A stretch of DNA of 64,000 nt, taken from contig NZ_KB899099.1 in assembly GCF_000378045.1 (NCBI RefSeq), forward strand, positions 97,058-161,057, given 5' to 3'. The stretch comes from Marinobacterium rhizophilum DSM 18822. Lineage in GTDB: Bacteria > Pseudomonadota > Gammaproteobacteria > Pseudomonadales > Balneatricaceae. Positions 27,265 to 40,624 of this stretch are shown piece after piece. Made by a program: the position numbers and the translations under genes. How positions within the stretch are numbered: the stretch's first letter is position 1; each line of letters opens with the position of its first letter. The notes under the pieces were generated by a model that was given only the letters and a program-made list of their open reading frames with translations, had not been told where the DNA came from and did not search any database.

Positions 27265-27369
27265 AGACTCCCTTCGGCATCGGGCTGGCCCGGTGATCCG
27301 TTACTGGTTGAAAAAACGAAGCAGGCAATGCGTTTACAGAGGGCGCAGAAAGGGAGAGCGCAACCAGCA

Positions 27370-27393
27370 GTAGAAAAAAGACACGCTACCGCC
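27370..27393 (-). promoter_or_regulatory. ops / JUMPstart element (RfaH recruitment site) in the wcaJ leader
   Basis: On the minus strand the leader reads GGCGGTAGCGTG (27382-27393) followed by TC and a run of T. This is an exact match to the operon polarity suppressor core found in the leaders of RfaH-controlled capsule, LPS and exopolysaccharide operons. It lies about 120 bases upstream of wcaJ. RfaH loaded here would suppress termination over the roughly 10 kb of AT-rich genes downstream. Confidence 0.88.
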
Positions 27394-28498
27394 CCAAGGT
27401 TGACAGGACTATCCCTAACGCCCGAACTACGATGAGTTATTTTTGTGTTTTAAACGATTGTTTGAATGCTTTTTAACGCAACTGCGTAACGCTTGTATAG
27501 TGTGTCAAATATGCGACATATTTCATTAAGTTATGCTTATAAAGCCTAATCAGAATTATCAGAAAATCTTTATTAATTTATTAAAAAATCCAAAAACAAA
27601 GATCAAAAATATCTTAAACGACCTCAATATATATATTAAGTGCATGAAATACATAGATTTTCTTATTTTTCGTATTTTTATAAAATCAAACCTTTATGCT
27701 AGCTTAATAGTATTGTCATTCCCCATCAGACTAGACATCTATAATAAAAATATTCTGGTTTATTAACTGATTTTTCCGATTTATAAGACGCCATATATAT
27801 TCAACTTACACTATTCTTTCGCACCTGCGTTATCAAAGTATAGAGTGGAAAAATCGCGACACATTGCAAAACAACATAGCAACTTAGTTTTTAATCTGTG
27901 CATCCACGCGGACCCCGGTGGAGCATATGACGCTGCACAAAGAGATTCATGCTGCTGTCGCGCGGCGAACGCGCATGCCCAAGGATGACCCGTCGGCAGC
28001 GGGACATCGAGCACTGGCGGTAGGGCTGGCAGGCCGTTGTGTATAGGATGATGCGCGAATCCCCAGAGCCCTGACCGCACTGTTCTGGCTGCGACAGCGT
28101 TCAGGCAAGACGCTCTCGCCCCGGAAATCGAGCAAGTGATAGTGCGAAAAAACTTGATCGCCTGCCTGAGTACCTGAAAGGTTTGCCATACGGCGACAGT
28201 TGCCAGAATGCTATGCCGATCGCATCCTGACAGGGATTTTGCGGCTTGCGGCGCACATTGCTAACGACAGCGACTGAAGTTGCCCCGAACAAGTCGCAGC
28301 TTCGCTACATGCCAGCGGACCACAAGTATCGAACAGGGCAGGACCAGGCCACGACCTTCGCCTGCATGGTGTCGGCAACTGAATCTCCGGTTCGCTTCGA
28401 ATCAAGCGCCGAATCACGTAAAATGCGTGACCCATTGTTCTTTAAGCAACTCAGGCCATGCACGGCCTGAGTGTTCAACCCAGGCCACGACTATCCCC
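27394..28498. other. Gene-free region between the exopolysaccharide operon and mutS
   Basis: The left part (about 27420-27860) is strongly AT-rich and should hold the wcaJ operon promoter; a TGTC-N8-GACA dyad sits at 27503-27518. The right part (about 27900-28440) has chromosomal composition but no ORF with a plausible start or recognisable protein, so it may be degraded sequence. A 7-bp hairpin TCAGGCC/GGCCTGA (28451-28470) precedes mutS. Confidence 0.6.
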
Positions 28499-31081
28499 AT
28501 GAGCATTCAGCCCGGCAATCTCGACCAGCATACTCCGATGATGCAGCAATACCTGCGTCTGAAAGCAGACCATCCCGACCAGCTGCTGTTCTATCGCATG
28601 GGCGATTTTTACGAACTGTTCCACGACGATGCCCGCAAGGCCTCTGAGTTGCTCGGCATTTCCCTTACCGCGCGCGGCAAGTCCGGCGGCAACCCGATTC
28701 CCATGGCCGGTATCCCCTACCATGCCGCCGATGGCTATATTGCCAAGATTGTGCGGGCCGGCGAATCGGTGGCGATCTGTGAGCAGGTCGGCGATCCGGC
28801 AACGACCAAGGGACCGGTGGAGCGCAAAGTGATGCGCATCGTGACCCCCGGCACCCTGACCGACGAGTCGCTGCTGGACGAACACCGGGACAACCTGATC
28901 GTGGCGCTGGAACAGCGCGAAATGGATATTGGCCTTGCCATTCTGGACATGAGCGCGGGGCGTTTCAGCCTGATGCAGGTCAGCGGCAATGACAGCCTGC
29001 GCGCCGAGCTTGAGCGCCTCAAGCCCGCCGAAATTCTCTACAATGAAGACAGCCAGCTGGCGCCACTGCTGGAGCAGCGCCCGGGCCAGCGCCCGCAGGC
29101 GCCGTGGAATTTCGAACTGGATACGGCCGAGCGCCTGTTGTGCCAGCAGTTCAATACCCACGATCTGTCCGGATTTGGCTGCGATCACCTGCCCGTGGCA
29201 CTGGCAGCGGCGGGCTGTCTGCTGCAATATGCACGCGATACCCAGCGCGGCGCCCTGCCCCATATTCGCCGCATCCAGGTTGAACAGCAGAACGACAGCG
29301 TGCTGCTGGACGCCGCCACAAGGCGCAACCTGGAAATAGACTTCAACCTGGCCGGCGGGCGCGAGAACACCCTGGCGGCGGTCATGGATCAGGCCCGCAC
29401 CCCCATGGGCAGTCGCATGTTGCGACGCTGGCTAAACCGCCCCTTGCGCTGTCGCAATACCCTGCTGGCACGCCAGCAATCGATCCAGTGGCTGCAAATA
29501 GATTACCGATACGAAGACCTGGCGCCACTGCTCAAGCAGATCGGCGATATTGAGCGTATTCTGTCACGCATCGCGTTGCGCTCGGCCAGACCCAGGGACC
29601 TGGAGCGACTCAAGCACGCCCTGTCCATACTGCCGGGGCTGCAGCAACAGATCCGCACCGACGACTGTGCCCACATTACCGAGCTGGGATTGCAGATCAG
29701 CGAGTTTCCACAGCTGGCCGAGCTGCTGCAGCGCGCCATCATCGACAATCCCCCCGTGGTTATCCGTGACGGTGGCGTCATCGCCGCAGGCTACGACAGC
29801 GAACTCGATGAGTTACGCGCCATCAGCGAGAATGCCGGCGACTACCTGGTTCAGATCGAGACACGGGAACGCGAAGCGACGGGCATCAGTACGCTCAAAG
29901 TGGGCTACAACCGGGTACACGGCTATTTTATCGAGATCTCCAAGGCCCAGGCCAAGGATGTGCCGGTGGATTACATTCGCCGCCAGACCCTGAAAAACGC
30001 CGAGCGCTTCATTACCCCTGAGCTGAAAGAGTTCGAGGACAAGGCCTTGAGTGCCAAAAGCCGCGCACTGGCTCGGGAAAAAGGGCTCTACGAGGAGCTG
30101 ATCGAGACCCTGGCCGAACAGCTGGCACCGCTGCAGGACAGTGCCGGCGCCATCGCCGAACTGGACGTTCTGACCAACCTGGCCGAGCGGGCTCTGAGCC
30201 TTAACTTCAGCGCACCGCAGCTGGTAGAAGAGCCGGGGCTTGCGATCGAGGGCGGGCGCCATCCGGTGGTCGAAGCCGTGATGGAGGACCCCTTCGTCGC
30301 CAACGACCTGCAGCTGGATCCAGAACGGCGCATGCTGATCATTACCGGCCCCAACATGGGCGGTAAATCCACCTACATGCGCCAGGCCGCACTGATTACC
30401 CTGCTGGCCCATATCGGCAGCTATGTACCGGCGGCCTCGGCCCGCATCGGCATCGTCGATCGCATCTTCACCCGTATGGGCTCCTCGGATGACCTTGCGG
30501 GCGGGCGCTCCACCTTCATGGTGGAAATGACCGAAACCGCCAATATCCTGCATAACGCCACGCACCGCAGCCTGGTGCTGATGGATGAAGTCGGCCGTGG
30601 CACCAGCACCTTCGATGGGCTTTCGCTGGCCTGGGCCTGCGCGCGCCATCTGGCGGGCGAGGTAAAGGCGCTGACGCTGTTCGCAACCCACTACTTCGAA
30701 CTCACCACCATGCCCGAACAGTCTGCTGGCGTGTTTAACGTGCACCTGACCGCCGTGGAGCACAACGACCACATCGTCTTCATGCATGAAGTCCGCGAGG
30801 GGCCCGCCAGCCAGAGCTACGGGTTGCAGGTCGCCCAGCTGGCAGGCATTCCCCGCAAGGTGATTCAACAGGCACGCAACACGCTGATCAGCCTCGAAAA
30901 AGAGTCCAACCAGTTGCAGCAGCGCCAGACACAGCAAAATGCGCCGGTACAGAACGACATGTTCGTCGAGTCCACGCCCAACCCCGCCATAGCGCGATTA
31001 CAGGCACTTAATCCGGATGACCTCAGCCCACGCGAAGCCCTGGAAGCGCTCTACCAGCTGCGCGCCCTTGCAGACGCCTGA
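28499..31081 (+). CDS. mutS: DNA mismatch repair protein MutS
   Basis: 860 residues. Starts [20 protein letters not shown] with the mismatch-binding Phe-x-Glu in RMGDFYELF (about residue 38-40), connector and lever domains, Walker [15 protein letters not shown], and [16 protein letters not shown] followed by ATHYFEL. The C-terminal short helical tail is present ([13 protein letters not shown]). The start is chosen by alignment to known MutS; the same frame stays open upstream to 28280 without family similarity, and no strong ribosome site is seen. Confidence 0.96.
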   Translation: MSIQPGNLDQHTPMMQQYLRLKADHPDQLLFYRMGDFYELFHDDARKASELLGISLTARGKSGGNPIPMAGIPYHAADGYIAKIVRAGESVAICEQVGDPATTKGPVERKVMRIVTPGTLTDESLLDEHRDNLIVALEQREMDIGLAILDMSAGRFSLMQVSGNDSLRAELERLKPAEILYNEDSQLAPLLEQRPGQRPQAPWNFELDTAERLLCQQFNTHDLSGFGCDHLPVALAAAGCLLQYARDTQRGALPHIRRIQVEQQNDSVLLDAATRRNLEIDFNLAGGRENTLAAVMDQARTPMGSRMLRRWLNRPLRCRNTLLARQQSIQWLQIDYRYEDLAPLLKQIGDIERILSRIALRSARPRDLERLKHALSILPGLQQQIRTDDCAHITELGLQISEFPQLAELLQRAIIDNPPVVIRDGGVIAAGYDSELDELRAISENAGDYLVQIETREREATGISTLKVGYNRVHGYFIEISKAQAKDVPVDYIRRQTLKNAERFITPELKEFEDKALSAKSRALAREKGLYEELIETLAEQLAPLQDSAGAIAELDVLTNLAERALSLNFSAPQLVEEPGLAIEGGRHPVVEAVMEDPFVANDLQLDPERRMLIITGPNMGGKSTYMRQAALITLLAHIGSYVPAASARIGIVDRIFTRMGSSDDLAGGRSTFMVEMTETANILHNATHRSLVLMDEVGRGTSTFDGLSLAWACARHLAGEVKALTLFATHYFELTTMPEQSAGVFNVHLTAVEHNDHIVFMHEVREGPASQSYGLQVAQLAGIPRKVIQQARNTLISLEKESNQLQQRQTQQNAPVQNDMFVESTPNPAIARLQALNPDDLSPREALEALYQLRALADA

Positions 31082-31090
31082 ACCCCACTT

Positions 31091-31118
31091 CACCCTGCGA
31101 TGCCATGCGCGCAGGGTG
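31091..31118 (+). terminator. Hairpin after mutS
   Basis: Perfect 9-bp inverted repeat CACCCTGCG / CGCAGGGTG just past the mutS stop, without a clean T-run; possible weak terminator or attenuator before fdxA. Confidence 0.4.
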
Positions 31119-31168
31119 ATCTATACTGTCAGCCACCACTAGACCAACAAGCTACGGGAGGTCTAAGC

Positions 31169-31492
31169 ATGACTTTTGTCGTGACTGAGAACTGTATTCG
31201 CTGCAAATATACGGATTGTGTCGAGGTGTGCCCCGTCGACTGCTTTTACGAAGGGCCCAATTTTCTGGTTATCCATCCCGATGAGTGCATCGACTGCGGG
31301 CTCTGCGAGCCGGAATGTCCGGCCGATGCAATCCTGCAGGATGACGACCTTAGCGACGAACAGCAGATCTATGTCGAACTGAATGCGGATCTCGCGGAAA
31401 TATGGCCCAATATTTCACTGAAAAAGCCGGCTCCGGCCGATGCGGATGACTGGAACGGCAAGCCCGACAAGCTGAAACTGCTGGAACGCTGA
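31169..31492 (+). CDS. fdxA: 7Fe ferredoxin (3Fe-4S + 4Fe-4S)
   Basis: 107 residues. Cysteine spacing [21 protein letters not shown] and [16 protein letters not shown] is that of the FdxA seven-iron ferredoxins, low-potential electron carriers. GGGAGGT precedes the ATG. The mutS-fdxA-rpoS arrangement matches Pseudomonas. Confidence 0.96.
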   Translation: MTFVVTENCIRCKYTDCVEVCPVDCFYEGPNFLVIHPDECIDCGLCEPECPADAILQDDDLSDEQQIYVELNADLAEIWPNISLKKPAPADADDWNGKPDKLKLLER

Positions 31493-31521
31493 CAAACGTA
31501 ACCGCCTGGCCCCAGACAAAC

Positions 31522-31560
31522 AAAAACGGGAAATGGCATCAATCCATTTCCCGTTTTTTT
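31522..31560. terminator. Bidirectional terminator between fdxA and rpoS
   Basis: Long perfect stem AAAAACGGGAAATGG / CCATTTCCCGTTTTT with a 7-base loop and a T-run on either strand, serving the convergent fdxA and rpoS transcripts. Confidence 0.93.
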
Positions 31561-31583
31561 GCTTTGGCGCAGAGCCCTAACGC

Positions 31584-32624
31584 TTATTTAAGCAGGTCTT
31601 CGCCGGTCAGGCCGTTCTTCTCCACAATCTCGCGCAGTTTTCGCAGTGCCTCGACCTGTATCTGTCGCACCCGCTCACGGGTCAGGCCAATTTCACTGCC
31701 CACCTCTTCAAGCGTGCTCATTTCATAGCCGCGCAAACCAAACCGGCGCGACAGCACTTCAGCATGCTTATCGGGCAGCGCATTGAGCCATTTCTCCAGG
31801 TTGCCGCTGATATTGGTACTCTGCAGCAAGCTGGCCGGGTCGGAGTTTTCCTGATCAGGGATGGTATCAAGCAGCGACTTGTCATAGTCCTTGCCCACCG
31901 GGATATCCACGGAACTGATGCGCTCGTTCAGGCCCAGCATCCGCTCCACGGTTTCAACCGGCTTATCTACCTTGGCGGCGATTTCTTCGGCGGAAGGCTC
32001 ATGATCAAGTTTTTGGGCCAGTTCGCGTGCCACCCTCAGGTACACGTTGAGTTCCTTGACCACATGGATGGGCAGACGAATGGTGCGCGTCTGGTTCATG
32101 ATGGCCCGCTCGATGGTCTGGCGGATCCACCAGGTGGCATAGGTCGAAAACCTGAAGCCCCGCTCGGGGTCAAACTTTTCCACCGCCCGAATCAGCCCAA
32201 GGTTACCTTCTTCGATTAGATCCAGCAGAGAGAGGCCACGGTTCAGATAGCGCCGGGCAATTTTCACCACCAGTCGCAAGTTGCTCTCTATCATGCGCTT
32301 GCGTGAGGCTTCGCAGCCCTTGAGCGCCAGACGGGAGAAATACACCTCTTCCTCGGCCGTCAATAATGGCGAAAAGCCGATTTCGTTGAGATAAAGCTGC
32401 GTCGCATCCAGCGACTTGGCATTCATCAGGTCCTTGTGTGCGAGACTACCGCGTCCACGCCCACTGTTAAGAAACTCAGGTTCCTTGCCGTCGTCGCTAT
32501 CATCTGCCGCTGACACGTCAGTGTCATTGGTATCTGCGTCGTCGTCATTGGAATCGTTGTTGTCAAAACCCCGCTCAAAAACGTCTTCAGGCACGTCATA
32601 ATCCTTGTTATTAACGTTTTCCAT
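31584..32624 (-). CDS. rpoS: RNA polymerase sigma factor RpoS (sigma-38)
   Basis: 346 residues. Regions 1.2-2.4 ([76 protein letters not shown]), region 3 and region 4 ([37 protein letters not shown]) are complete. The N-terminal extension is unusually acidic, with a run of Asp/Asn (about residues 20-48). General stress and stationary-phase sigma factor. It starts 47 bases after nlpD, in which part of its promoter usually lies. Confidence 0.96.
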   Translation of the reverse strand: MENVNNKDYDVPEDVFERGFDNNDSNDDDADTNDTDVSAADDSDDGKEPEFLNSGRGRGSLAHKDLMNAKSLDATQLYLNEIGFSPLLTAEEEVYFSRLALKGCEASRKRMIESNLRLVVKIARRYLNRGLSLLDLIEEGNLGLIRAVEKFDPERGFRFSTYATWWIRQTIERAIMNQTRTIRLPIHVVKELNVYLRVARELAQKLDHEPSAEEIAAKVDKPVETVERMLGLNERISSVDIPVGKDYDKSLLDTIPDQENSDPASLLQSTNISGNLEKWLNALPDKHAEVLSRRFGLRGYEMSTLEEVGSEIGLTRERVRQIQVEALRKLREIVEKNGLTGEDLLK

Positions 32625-32671
32625 ACACCCAACCCCACTGCCAGACAGGCACCGATATTTCTTATTATGTG

Positions 32672-33469
32672 CTAACGCCGAGGCAGGTATCGCAACGGAT
32701 CGACTGGCTGTCCGTCTCGTCTTATCTCAAAGTGGAGCATATCCCTGGCAGCTCCGCTGCTACCTACTTCGGCTATTTTGTCACCGCCATTAACCATATC
32801 ATTTTCTTTGACAAAAACGCGACTGTTATGCGCATAGGCACTGAGGAACTCTTGATTGTGATTAATGATCACCAGAATCCCATACCCACGCAAGCCGTCA
32901 CCGGCATAAACAACCCTGCCAGAGCCCGCAGCAATAACCGGATCACCTGACTTGCCAGCGATATTGATACCTTTTGTCGACGTATTTGAAAAGCCATTAA
33001 GCAGCGGCCCCTGGGCAGGCCAGCGCCACGTCAGAGCCGTGGAGGGCTCTGCCTGTGGCTTAACCGGCGCCCTCACGGCCGCGACGGGCGCCTGGACTTT
33101 CTTCTGCACCGGCGTGCTGTCGGCCTTGCGACTCAGCGGCTTCACCGGTGCAGGAAGACTAACCTGGGCCGATGATGTTTTGGTGACAGCAGCCGAGACT
33201 GCCTGCAGACGCAGTTTCTGCCCCGCATAGATGAGATAACGCGAATCGATATTATTAAGGCGAGCCAGTTCCCGGTAATCCAGGTTGTATCGCCAGGCGA
33301 TCGAATAGAGGGTATCGCCCTTGCTTACTGTGTAGGAGCCAGACTTGGGCAACGGACGACTGTTGCTGTTGATAGAGCGCTCGGCCACCGGCGCATAGCC
33401 GCCGCTGCATGCCGCAAGCCCAAACAGGGTAACCAGAACAAGAACGAGCCTTCCCATTCCCTGAGTCAC
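32672..33469 (-). CDS. nlpD: NlpD-like lipoprotein, LysM + degenerate LytM, amidase activator
   Basis: 265 residues with a lipoprotein signal (LFGLAAC, lipidated Cys about 21), a LysM peptidoglycan-binding domain ([28 protein letters not shown]) and a C-terminal M23/LytM domain. The LytM metal site is incomplete ([15 protein letters not shown] lacks the first His), as in NlpD/EnvC activators of cell-wall amidases. GTG at 33469 is used because AGGGG stands 6 bases before it; the ATG four codons on is an alternative. Upstream of rpoS as in most gammaproteobacteria. Confidence 0.93.
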   Translation of the reverse strand: MTQGMGRLVLVLVTLFGLAACSGGYAPVAERSINSNSRPLPKSGSYTVSKGDTLYSIAWRYNLDYRELARLNNIDSRYLIYAGQKLRLQAVSAAVTKTSSAQVSLPAPVKPLSRKADSTPVQKKVQAPVAAVRAPVKPQAEPSTALTWRWPAQGPLLNGFSNTSTKGINIAGKSGDPVIAAGSGRVVYAGDGLRGYGILVIINHNQEFLSAYAHNSRVFVKENDMVNGGDKIAEVGSSGAARDMLHFEIRRDGQPVDPLRYLPRR

Positions 33470-33486
33470 TATCAGCCCCTACCGGT

Positions 33487-34428
33487 TCATAGCCGGCTCG
33501 CCCGACCAATCCGGTCCATCACCACCACGAGCACGACGCCCAGCAACATGAGACCCAATGCGGCTGTCAGCGAAGGATCCTGACCGGTCAGCATTTCAAA
33601 GCTGCCAGGCATGACATTTTCCTGCACCAGGGGCACTTCGCCGCCGTGGCGATTAATGGCATAGGCAGTGGTGTATTTCCAGGGCCAAACCTTGCCAAGA
33701 GAGCCCAGCATGAAGCCTCCCAAAAGCGCCAGCGTGGTCGCCCGGTGATGGGAAAAGGCCCAGTCCAGCACACGCGAAAACACCAGCAACCCCAGGACAC
33801 AGCCCGCACCAAACAGCCCCAGGATAGCAAACTGCAGTCCTTGAATAGCCTGCATAATAGGCGTGTACATCCCCAGCAACAGCAAAATGAAACTGCCTGA
33901 TATGCCCGGCAGAATCATGGCACAGATGGCAAGCATGCCACTGAAAAACACGAAGAACGGTGTGGCCTCAAGCGCAGAAGGCGTCACCTGAGTCACGGCA
34001 TAGGCCACTACGGCGCCGGTGGCAAAGGACACCAGCACACCGCTGTTCCATTCAGGCACGGTGCGGCACAGACTCCACACTGATGCGATAATCAGACCAA
34101 AGAAAAAGGACCATAACAACGGCGCCTGGGTTTCGAGCAGAAACAGCACTATGTGTGACAGACTGAGCAAACTCAGCAGAATGCCGCTAAGCAGCACCAG
34201 CATAAAAGTGCCGTTCACATGCCGCCAGCCGGCGGCCGGACCCTGACTAAACAGCAACCGTACTGCCGCAATATCGAAACTGCGCAATGAATGGATAAGT
34301 TCTTCGTAAATACCGGTAATGAATGCGATGGTGCCGCCGGATACGCCCGGAACAGCATCGGCCGCCCCCATCAACATTCCCTTTACGGCCAGCAACAGGT
34401 ATTGGAACCCATTACGCGACTGTCTCAT
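33487..34428 (-). CDS. popT: DUF368 membrane protein, undecaprenyl-phosphate translocase (PopT family)
   Basis: 313 residues with about eight hydrophobic helices and the family signature GAADAVPGVSGGTIAFITGIYEEL near the N terminus. DUF368 proteins (PopT) recycle undecaprenyl phosphate across the inner membrane, the carrier used by peptidoglycan, LPS and the exopolysaccharide encoded nearby. Start chosen at MRQSRNG after AAGGAAG; it lies between nlpD and pcm in an all-leftward run. Confidence 0.88.
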   Translation of the reverse strand: MRQSRNGFQYLLLAVKGMLMGAADAVPGVSGGTIAFITGIYEELIHSLRSFDIAAVRLLFSQGPAAGWRHVNGTFMLVLLSGILLSLLSLSHIVLFLLETQAPLLWSFFFGLIIASVWSLCRTVPEWNSGVLVSFATGAVVAYAVTQVTPSALEATPFFVFFSGMLAICAMILPGISGSFILLLLGMYTPIMQAIQGLQFAILGLFGAGCVLGLLVFSRVLDWAFSHHRATTLALLGGFMLGSLGKVWPWKYTTAYAINRHGGEVPLVQENVMPGSFEMLTGQDPSLTAALGLMLLGVVLVVVMDRIGRASRL

Positions 34429-34438
34429 GCTTGCTTCC

Positions 34439-35107
34439 TTAACGAATAGTGCCACTTACCAGGGGGACGAACTTGACCGCCAATACCTCCTGAGTTTCAA
34501 ACTGGTTCTCGCCGGTACGCCGAATACGCTTGAGCTTCTGCCCACCGCTGCCCCCCACCGGGATAACCAGACGCCCGCCTATAGCGAGCTGTTTCAACAG
34601 TTCATCAGGCACCGTTTCAGGGGCGGCCGTGACCAGAATACCGTCAAAGGGCGCCTGCGCAGGCCACCCCATGCCACCGTCACTATGACGCAGCTGAGCA
34701 TTGTGCAGTTTTAACAGACTCATGCGCTTGCGGGCTTTTTCCTGCAACGGCCGAATACGCTCCAGACTGTATACGTGTCCCACCAACGGGGCCAGCACTG
34801 CGGTCTGGTAGCCAGAGCCAGTGCCCACTTCCAGTACTTTTTCACAGGGTCCATCCTGGAGCAGCAGCTCAGTCATGCGTGCCACTATGTAGGGCTGCGA
34901 AATAGTCTGGTTAAAACCGATAGGGAGCGCCGTATCTTCATACGCACGATGCGCCAGGGCTTCATCGATAAAAATATGACGCGGTGTATCCCGGATCACA
35001 TCCAGCACAGCCTCATTGGCGATGCCCTGCTCCCGCAGGCGCTGAATCAGCCGTTCACGGGTGCGCCGGGAGGTCATGCCAATACCCTGCAGGTTTACAT
35101 CACTCAC
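34439..35107 (-). CDS. pcm: Protein-L-isoaspartate O-methyltransferase
   Basis: 222 residues. SAM-binding [17 protein letters not shown]-terminal [37 protein letters not shown] with the substrate-binding Ser/Thr, and GGRLVIPVG. Repairs isoaspartyl damage in proteins. The GTG start overlaps the surE stop by 4 bases. Confidence 0.96.
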   Translation of the reverse strand: MSDVNLQGIGMTSRRTRERLIQRLREQGIANEAVLDVIRDTPRHIFIDEALAHRAYEDTALPIGFNQTISQPYIVARMTELLLQDGPCEKVLEVGTGSGYQTAVLAPLVGHVYSLERIRPLQEKARKRMSLLKLHNAQLRHSDGGMGWPAQAPFDGILVTAAPETVPDELLKQLAIGGRLVIPVGGSGGQKLKRIRRTGENQFETQEVLAVKFVPLVSGTIR

Positions 35108-35856
35108 TGCAGCTCCTCTAACCAGGTTGCCAGACTGTCCATGCCCGGGTACTGGGTCATATCTATCTGAATCGGTGTAATGGAAACATACCCCTGCTCC
35201 ACCGCATAAAAGTCGGTGCCCGGATCACGATCCGCCACCGCGCCGGCTCCGGCCACCCAGTAGCGCGTGCAGCCGCGCGGATCCACCGATGCAACCGGGC
35301 CACTGGCCATTTCGCGGTGCCCCAGGCGCGTCACATGCACGCCCTTGATCTCGCTCATCGGTACATCCGGAACATTGACGTTCAGCACCGTGCGCGGAGC
35401 CAGCATCAGCGAGTGAATATCGCGCACCAGATTCGCAACCACCTCCGCCGCCGTAGCGTAATGCTCAGGCTGATGGCCGGCAAGGGATACGGCAATAGGC
35501 GGCAACGACATCGAACGCCCTTCAGTCGCCGCCGCCACTGTACCCGAATAGAGCACGTCGTCACCCAGGTTCGAGCCCGCATTGATCCCCGACACGACCA
35601 GGTCCGGTATCATGCCAAAAACACCCGACACCCCCATGTGTACGCAATCTGTCGGCGTTCCGTTGAGGCTGATAAAGCCATTATGGTGGTGGTGGGCTTC
35701 CAGCGGACGGTCCAGGGTCAGAGAGTTACTGGCGCCACTGCGGTTACGATCCGGTGCAATGACCTGAATCTCGGCGACCTTGGCAAGAGCCTCGGCCAGT
35801 GCCGCCAGGCCAGGCGCATAAACGCCGTCATCATTGGAAATCAGTACTTTAATCAT
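35104..35856 (-). CDS. surE: 5'/3'-nucleotidase SurE
   Basis: 250 residues. Metal site [11 protein letters not shown] at residues 6-16 and [12 protein letters not shown], with [23 protein letters not shown]. Survival-protein nucleotidase, coupled to pcm as in E. coli. The start lies within the truD end (8-base overlap). Confidence 0.97.
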   Translation of the reverse strand: MIKVLISNDDGVYAPGLAALAEALAKVAEIQVIAPDRNRSGASNSLTLDRPLEAHHHHNGFISLNGTPTDCVHMGVSGVFGMIPDLVVSGINAGSNLGDDVLYSGTVAAATEGRSMSLPPIAVSLAGHQPEHYATAAEVVANLVRDIHSLMLAPRTVLNVNVPDVPMSEIKGVHVTRLGHREMASGPVASVDPRGCTRYWVAGAGAVADRDPGTDFYAVEQGYVSITPIQIDMTQYPGMDSLATWLEELQ

Positions 35857-36919
35857 CAGTGCTCAAGCCTGTCGCGGGGCGGGATACACGAAAATGGCAC
35901 AGCTCCCGCAGCACACTGGTGGCAAAAGCACCGCTGGGAAGCTCGAATTCAAGCCAGCATTGTCGGTCAGATTCGCGCTCCATCGCAAGTCCCTGTGGTC
36001 GAAGCCGCAAGCTGCGACGCTCTGAGCGCAACCCAAGCTGGGTCAAATCATCGATCAGCGACTGCCAGTCCGCCAGGGTTTCGCTTTCCCAGGCCGCCGC
36101 CTCGTCCCCCAGCAGGCGACCGGCAAGGCCGGGCATCGGGCCCGTCAGATCCAGATCACCACTGGCCAGCCGCGTGACCAGGTCATCCTGCCCGGCCTGC
36201 GCTGCAAAACAGCTGTGCGTGCCGTCCAGCATCAGGACGTCGCCGGGCATAATTGTCGCCCAGCGGTGTTCGGCAATGCGCTGGCTCAGAAGATGATTAA
36301 ACAGCCAGGAACGAACGGCCGAAAGGTACAGGCCCTTTTTGTGACGCTGACGCTCTTTCAGCTCGCCGCGAATCAGGGCCACACCCTTGTGAACATTGCC
36401 AAAGCCAAAACCGAAACGCTGTTCGCCAAAATAGTTGGGTACACCCTCGCCTAGCAGGGCAAAACGCCGCTCCAGCGCATCCATGTCGCTGACCTCACGC
36501 AGACGCAGGCGAAAGCGATTGCCCCGGTGCACGCCCAGGCGCAACTTGCGCGGGTGGCGCACGGCTTTGAGTACCTCAATGCTGTCACCGCCAAACAGGC
36601 TCCAGGTCATGTTGCGATGCACGCCAAGCCGTATACAGAACCACTGCTCGGTGATGGCATGACGGTCTTTCTTGCCGGAGTAGCTGACTTCACGTGGCGA
36701 CACCTGGCAAAAACCCGCCAGTTGACGGGCAACCCAGTCGGTATTTTCACCATTTTTTCGAATATAGAGGAAAACATGTTCGCCTTCGCCTTCGGGCTCG
36801 AATCCCAGCTGCTCGAAAACCTGAAAGTCGGCGTTTTCGTGCCGTATCTCGGCACTGACGCCAGGCTCGCCATGGAGCCAGCAAAAATCGGTGGGGAACT
36901 GCAAATTATCGGATGTCAT
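35849..36919 (-). CDS. truD: tRNA pseudouridine(13) synthase TruD
   Basis: 356 residues. Catalytic-motif region [14 protein letters not shown] (Asp in KDRHA), [10 protein letters not shown] and the insertion domain are visible. Modifies U13 of tRNAs. The ATG overlaps the ftsB stop by 4 bases; the ispD and ispF genes that normally separate ftsB from truD are missing. Confidence 0.95.
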   Translation of the reverse strand: MTSDNLQFPTDFCWLHGEPGVSAEIRHENADFQVFEQLGFEPEGEGEHVFLYIRKNGENTDWVARQLAGFCQVSPREVSYSGKKDRHAITEQWFCIRLGVHRNMTWSLFGGDSIEVLKAVRHPRKLRLGVHRGNRFRLRLREVSDMDALERRFALLGEGVPNYFGEQRFGFGFGNVHKGVALIRGELKERQRHKKGLYLSAVRSWLFNHLLSQRIAEHRWATIMPGDVLMLDGTHSCFAAQAGQDDLVTRLASGDLDLTGPMPGLAGRLLGDEAAAWESETLADWQSLIDDLTQLGLRSERRSLRLRPQGLAMERESDRQCWLEFELPSGAFATSVLRELCHFRVSRPATGLSTDD

Positions 36920-37209
36920 TGCGCGGATCCGCTACGGGGTTCAATGAGCTGAATAAAGGTTTCATCCTCGCGAATCATGCCCATTTCGCTGCGAGCACGC
37001 TCTTCCAGCGCAGCCAGGCCCTTCTTCAGGTCCTGTACTTCCGCCTCAAGCTGGCGGTTTCGCTCCAGCAGTTTTTCGTTGTCCTGCTGCTGTGTGCTAA
37101 TGGCCTCGCGCAGGGCCAGTACCTCCCGCAGGTTCGCCTCGCCAAACCAGAGACGGTACTGCAGTGCAAGCACCAGTACCACCAGAAGGATAATGAGCCA
37201 ACGAAACAA
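36916..37209 (-). CDS. ftsB: Cell division protein FtsB
   Basis: 97 residues: one N-terminal membrane helix (4-18), then a periplasmic coiled coil (LREVLALREAISTQQQDNEKLLERNRQLEAEVQDLKKGLAALEERAR) and the conserved MGMIREDETF. Bitopic divisome protein of the FtsQLB complex. The start codon is TTG (37207-37209) with GGAG 7 bases upstream. Lies after eno with a 305-base gap. Confidence 0.93.
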   Translation of the reverse strand: MFRWLIILLVVLVLALQYRLWFGEANLREVLALREAISTQQQDNEKLLERNRQLEAEVQDLKKGLAALEERARSEMGMIREDETFIQLIEPRSGSAQ

Positions 37210-37434
37210 GATTTACTCCAGAGCGATCGATCCCGGCCCACGGCCGGACAGAAAAGACGACGTCTGCCAGGACAAAAGACAGCCGCGATCCTGCTGCCTG
37301 ACATTGATTAGGAGAATGTAACACACTCGATGCTGCAGTCCTGCCCTTCTGTTACACAGATTGGCTTAAGCCCTGGCCCCAGGACTTCCAGGTACTGGAA
37401 ACAGCAAACATGCCGGAATTCGGTAGATGGGCAG

Positions 37435-37467
37435 AGCGCCCCGTTCACCCAAGGCGAACGGAGCGCT
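37435..37467 (-). terminator. Strong hairpin between eno and ftsB
   Basis: A 12-base stem with one mismatch, AGCGCCCCGTTC / GAACGGAGCGCT, followed by further hairpins (CAAGCGG/CCGCTTG at about 37475-37504 and GGTCAGGC/GCCTGACC around the eno stop, 37506-37525). Likely ends part of the eno transcript although no T-run follows. The rest of 37210-37514 should hold the ftsB promoter. Confidence 0.5.
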
Positions 37468-37514
37468 GGAGCTGCAAGCGGATCCGCGAGTGAGCCGCTT
37501 GCGAAAGGTCAGGC

Positions 37515-38828
<1,314 letters not shown>

Positions 38829-38850
38829 TTATTATGTGTCCTGAAAACCG

Positions 38851-40551
<1,701 letters not shown>

Positions 40552-40624
40552 CTACAGGATAGCAAAAGCCCCCCTTGCAGACAATCGGAACCTTGCCCGT
40601 TGCTACAGCACCGACACAGAGCGC

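Noticed and set aside
27533..27766. 77-codon plus-strand frame in AT-rich DNA
   Set aside because: Its Ile/Lys/Asn content simply reflects A/T-rich sequence; no ribosome site and no recognisable protein.
35317..36177. 286-codon plus-strand frame
   Set aside because: Antisense to surE and truD, both of which have full family motifs.
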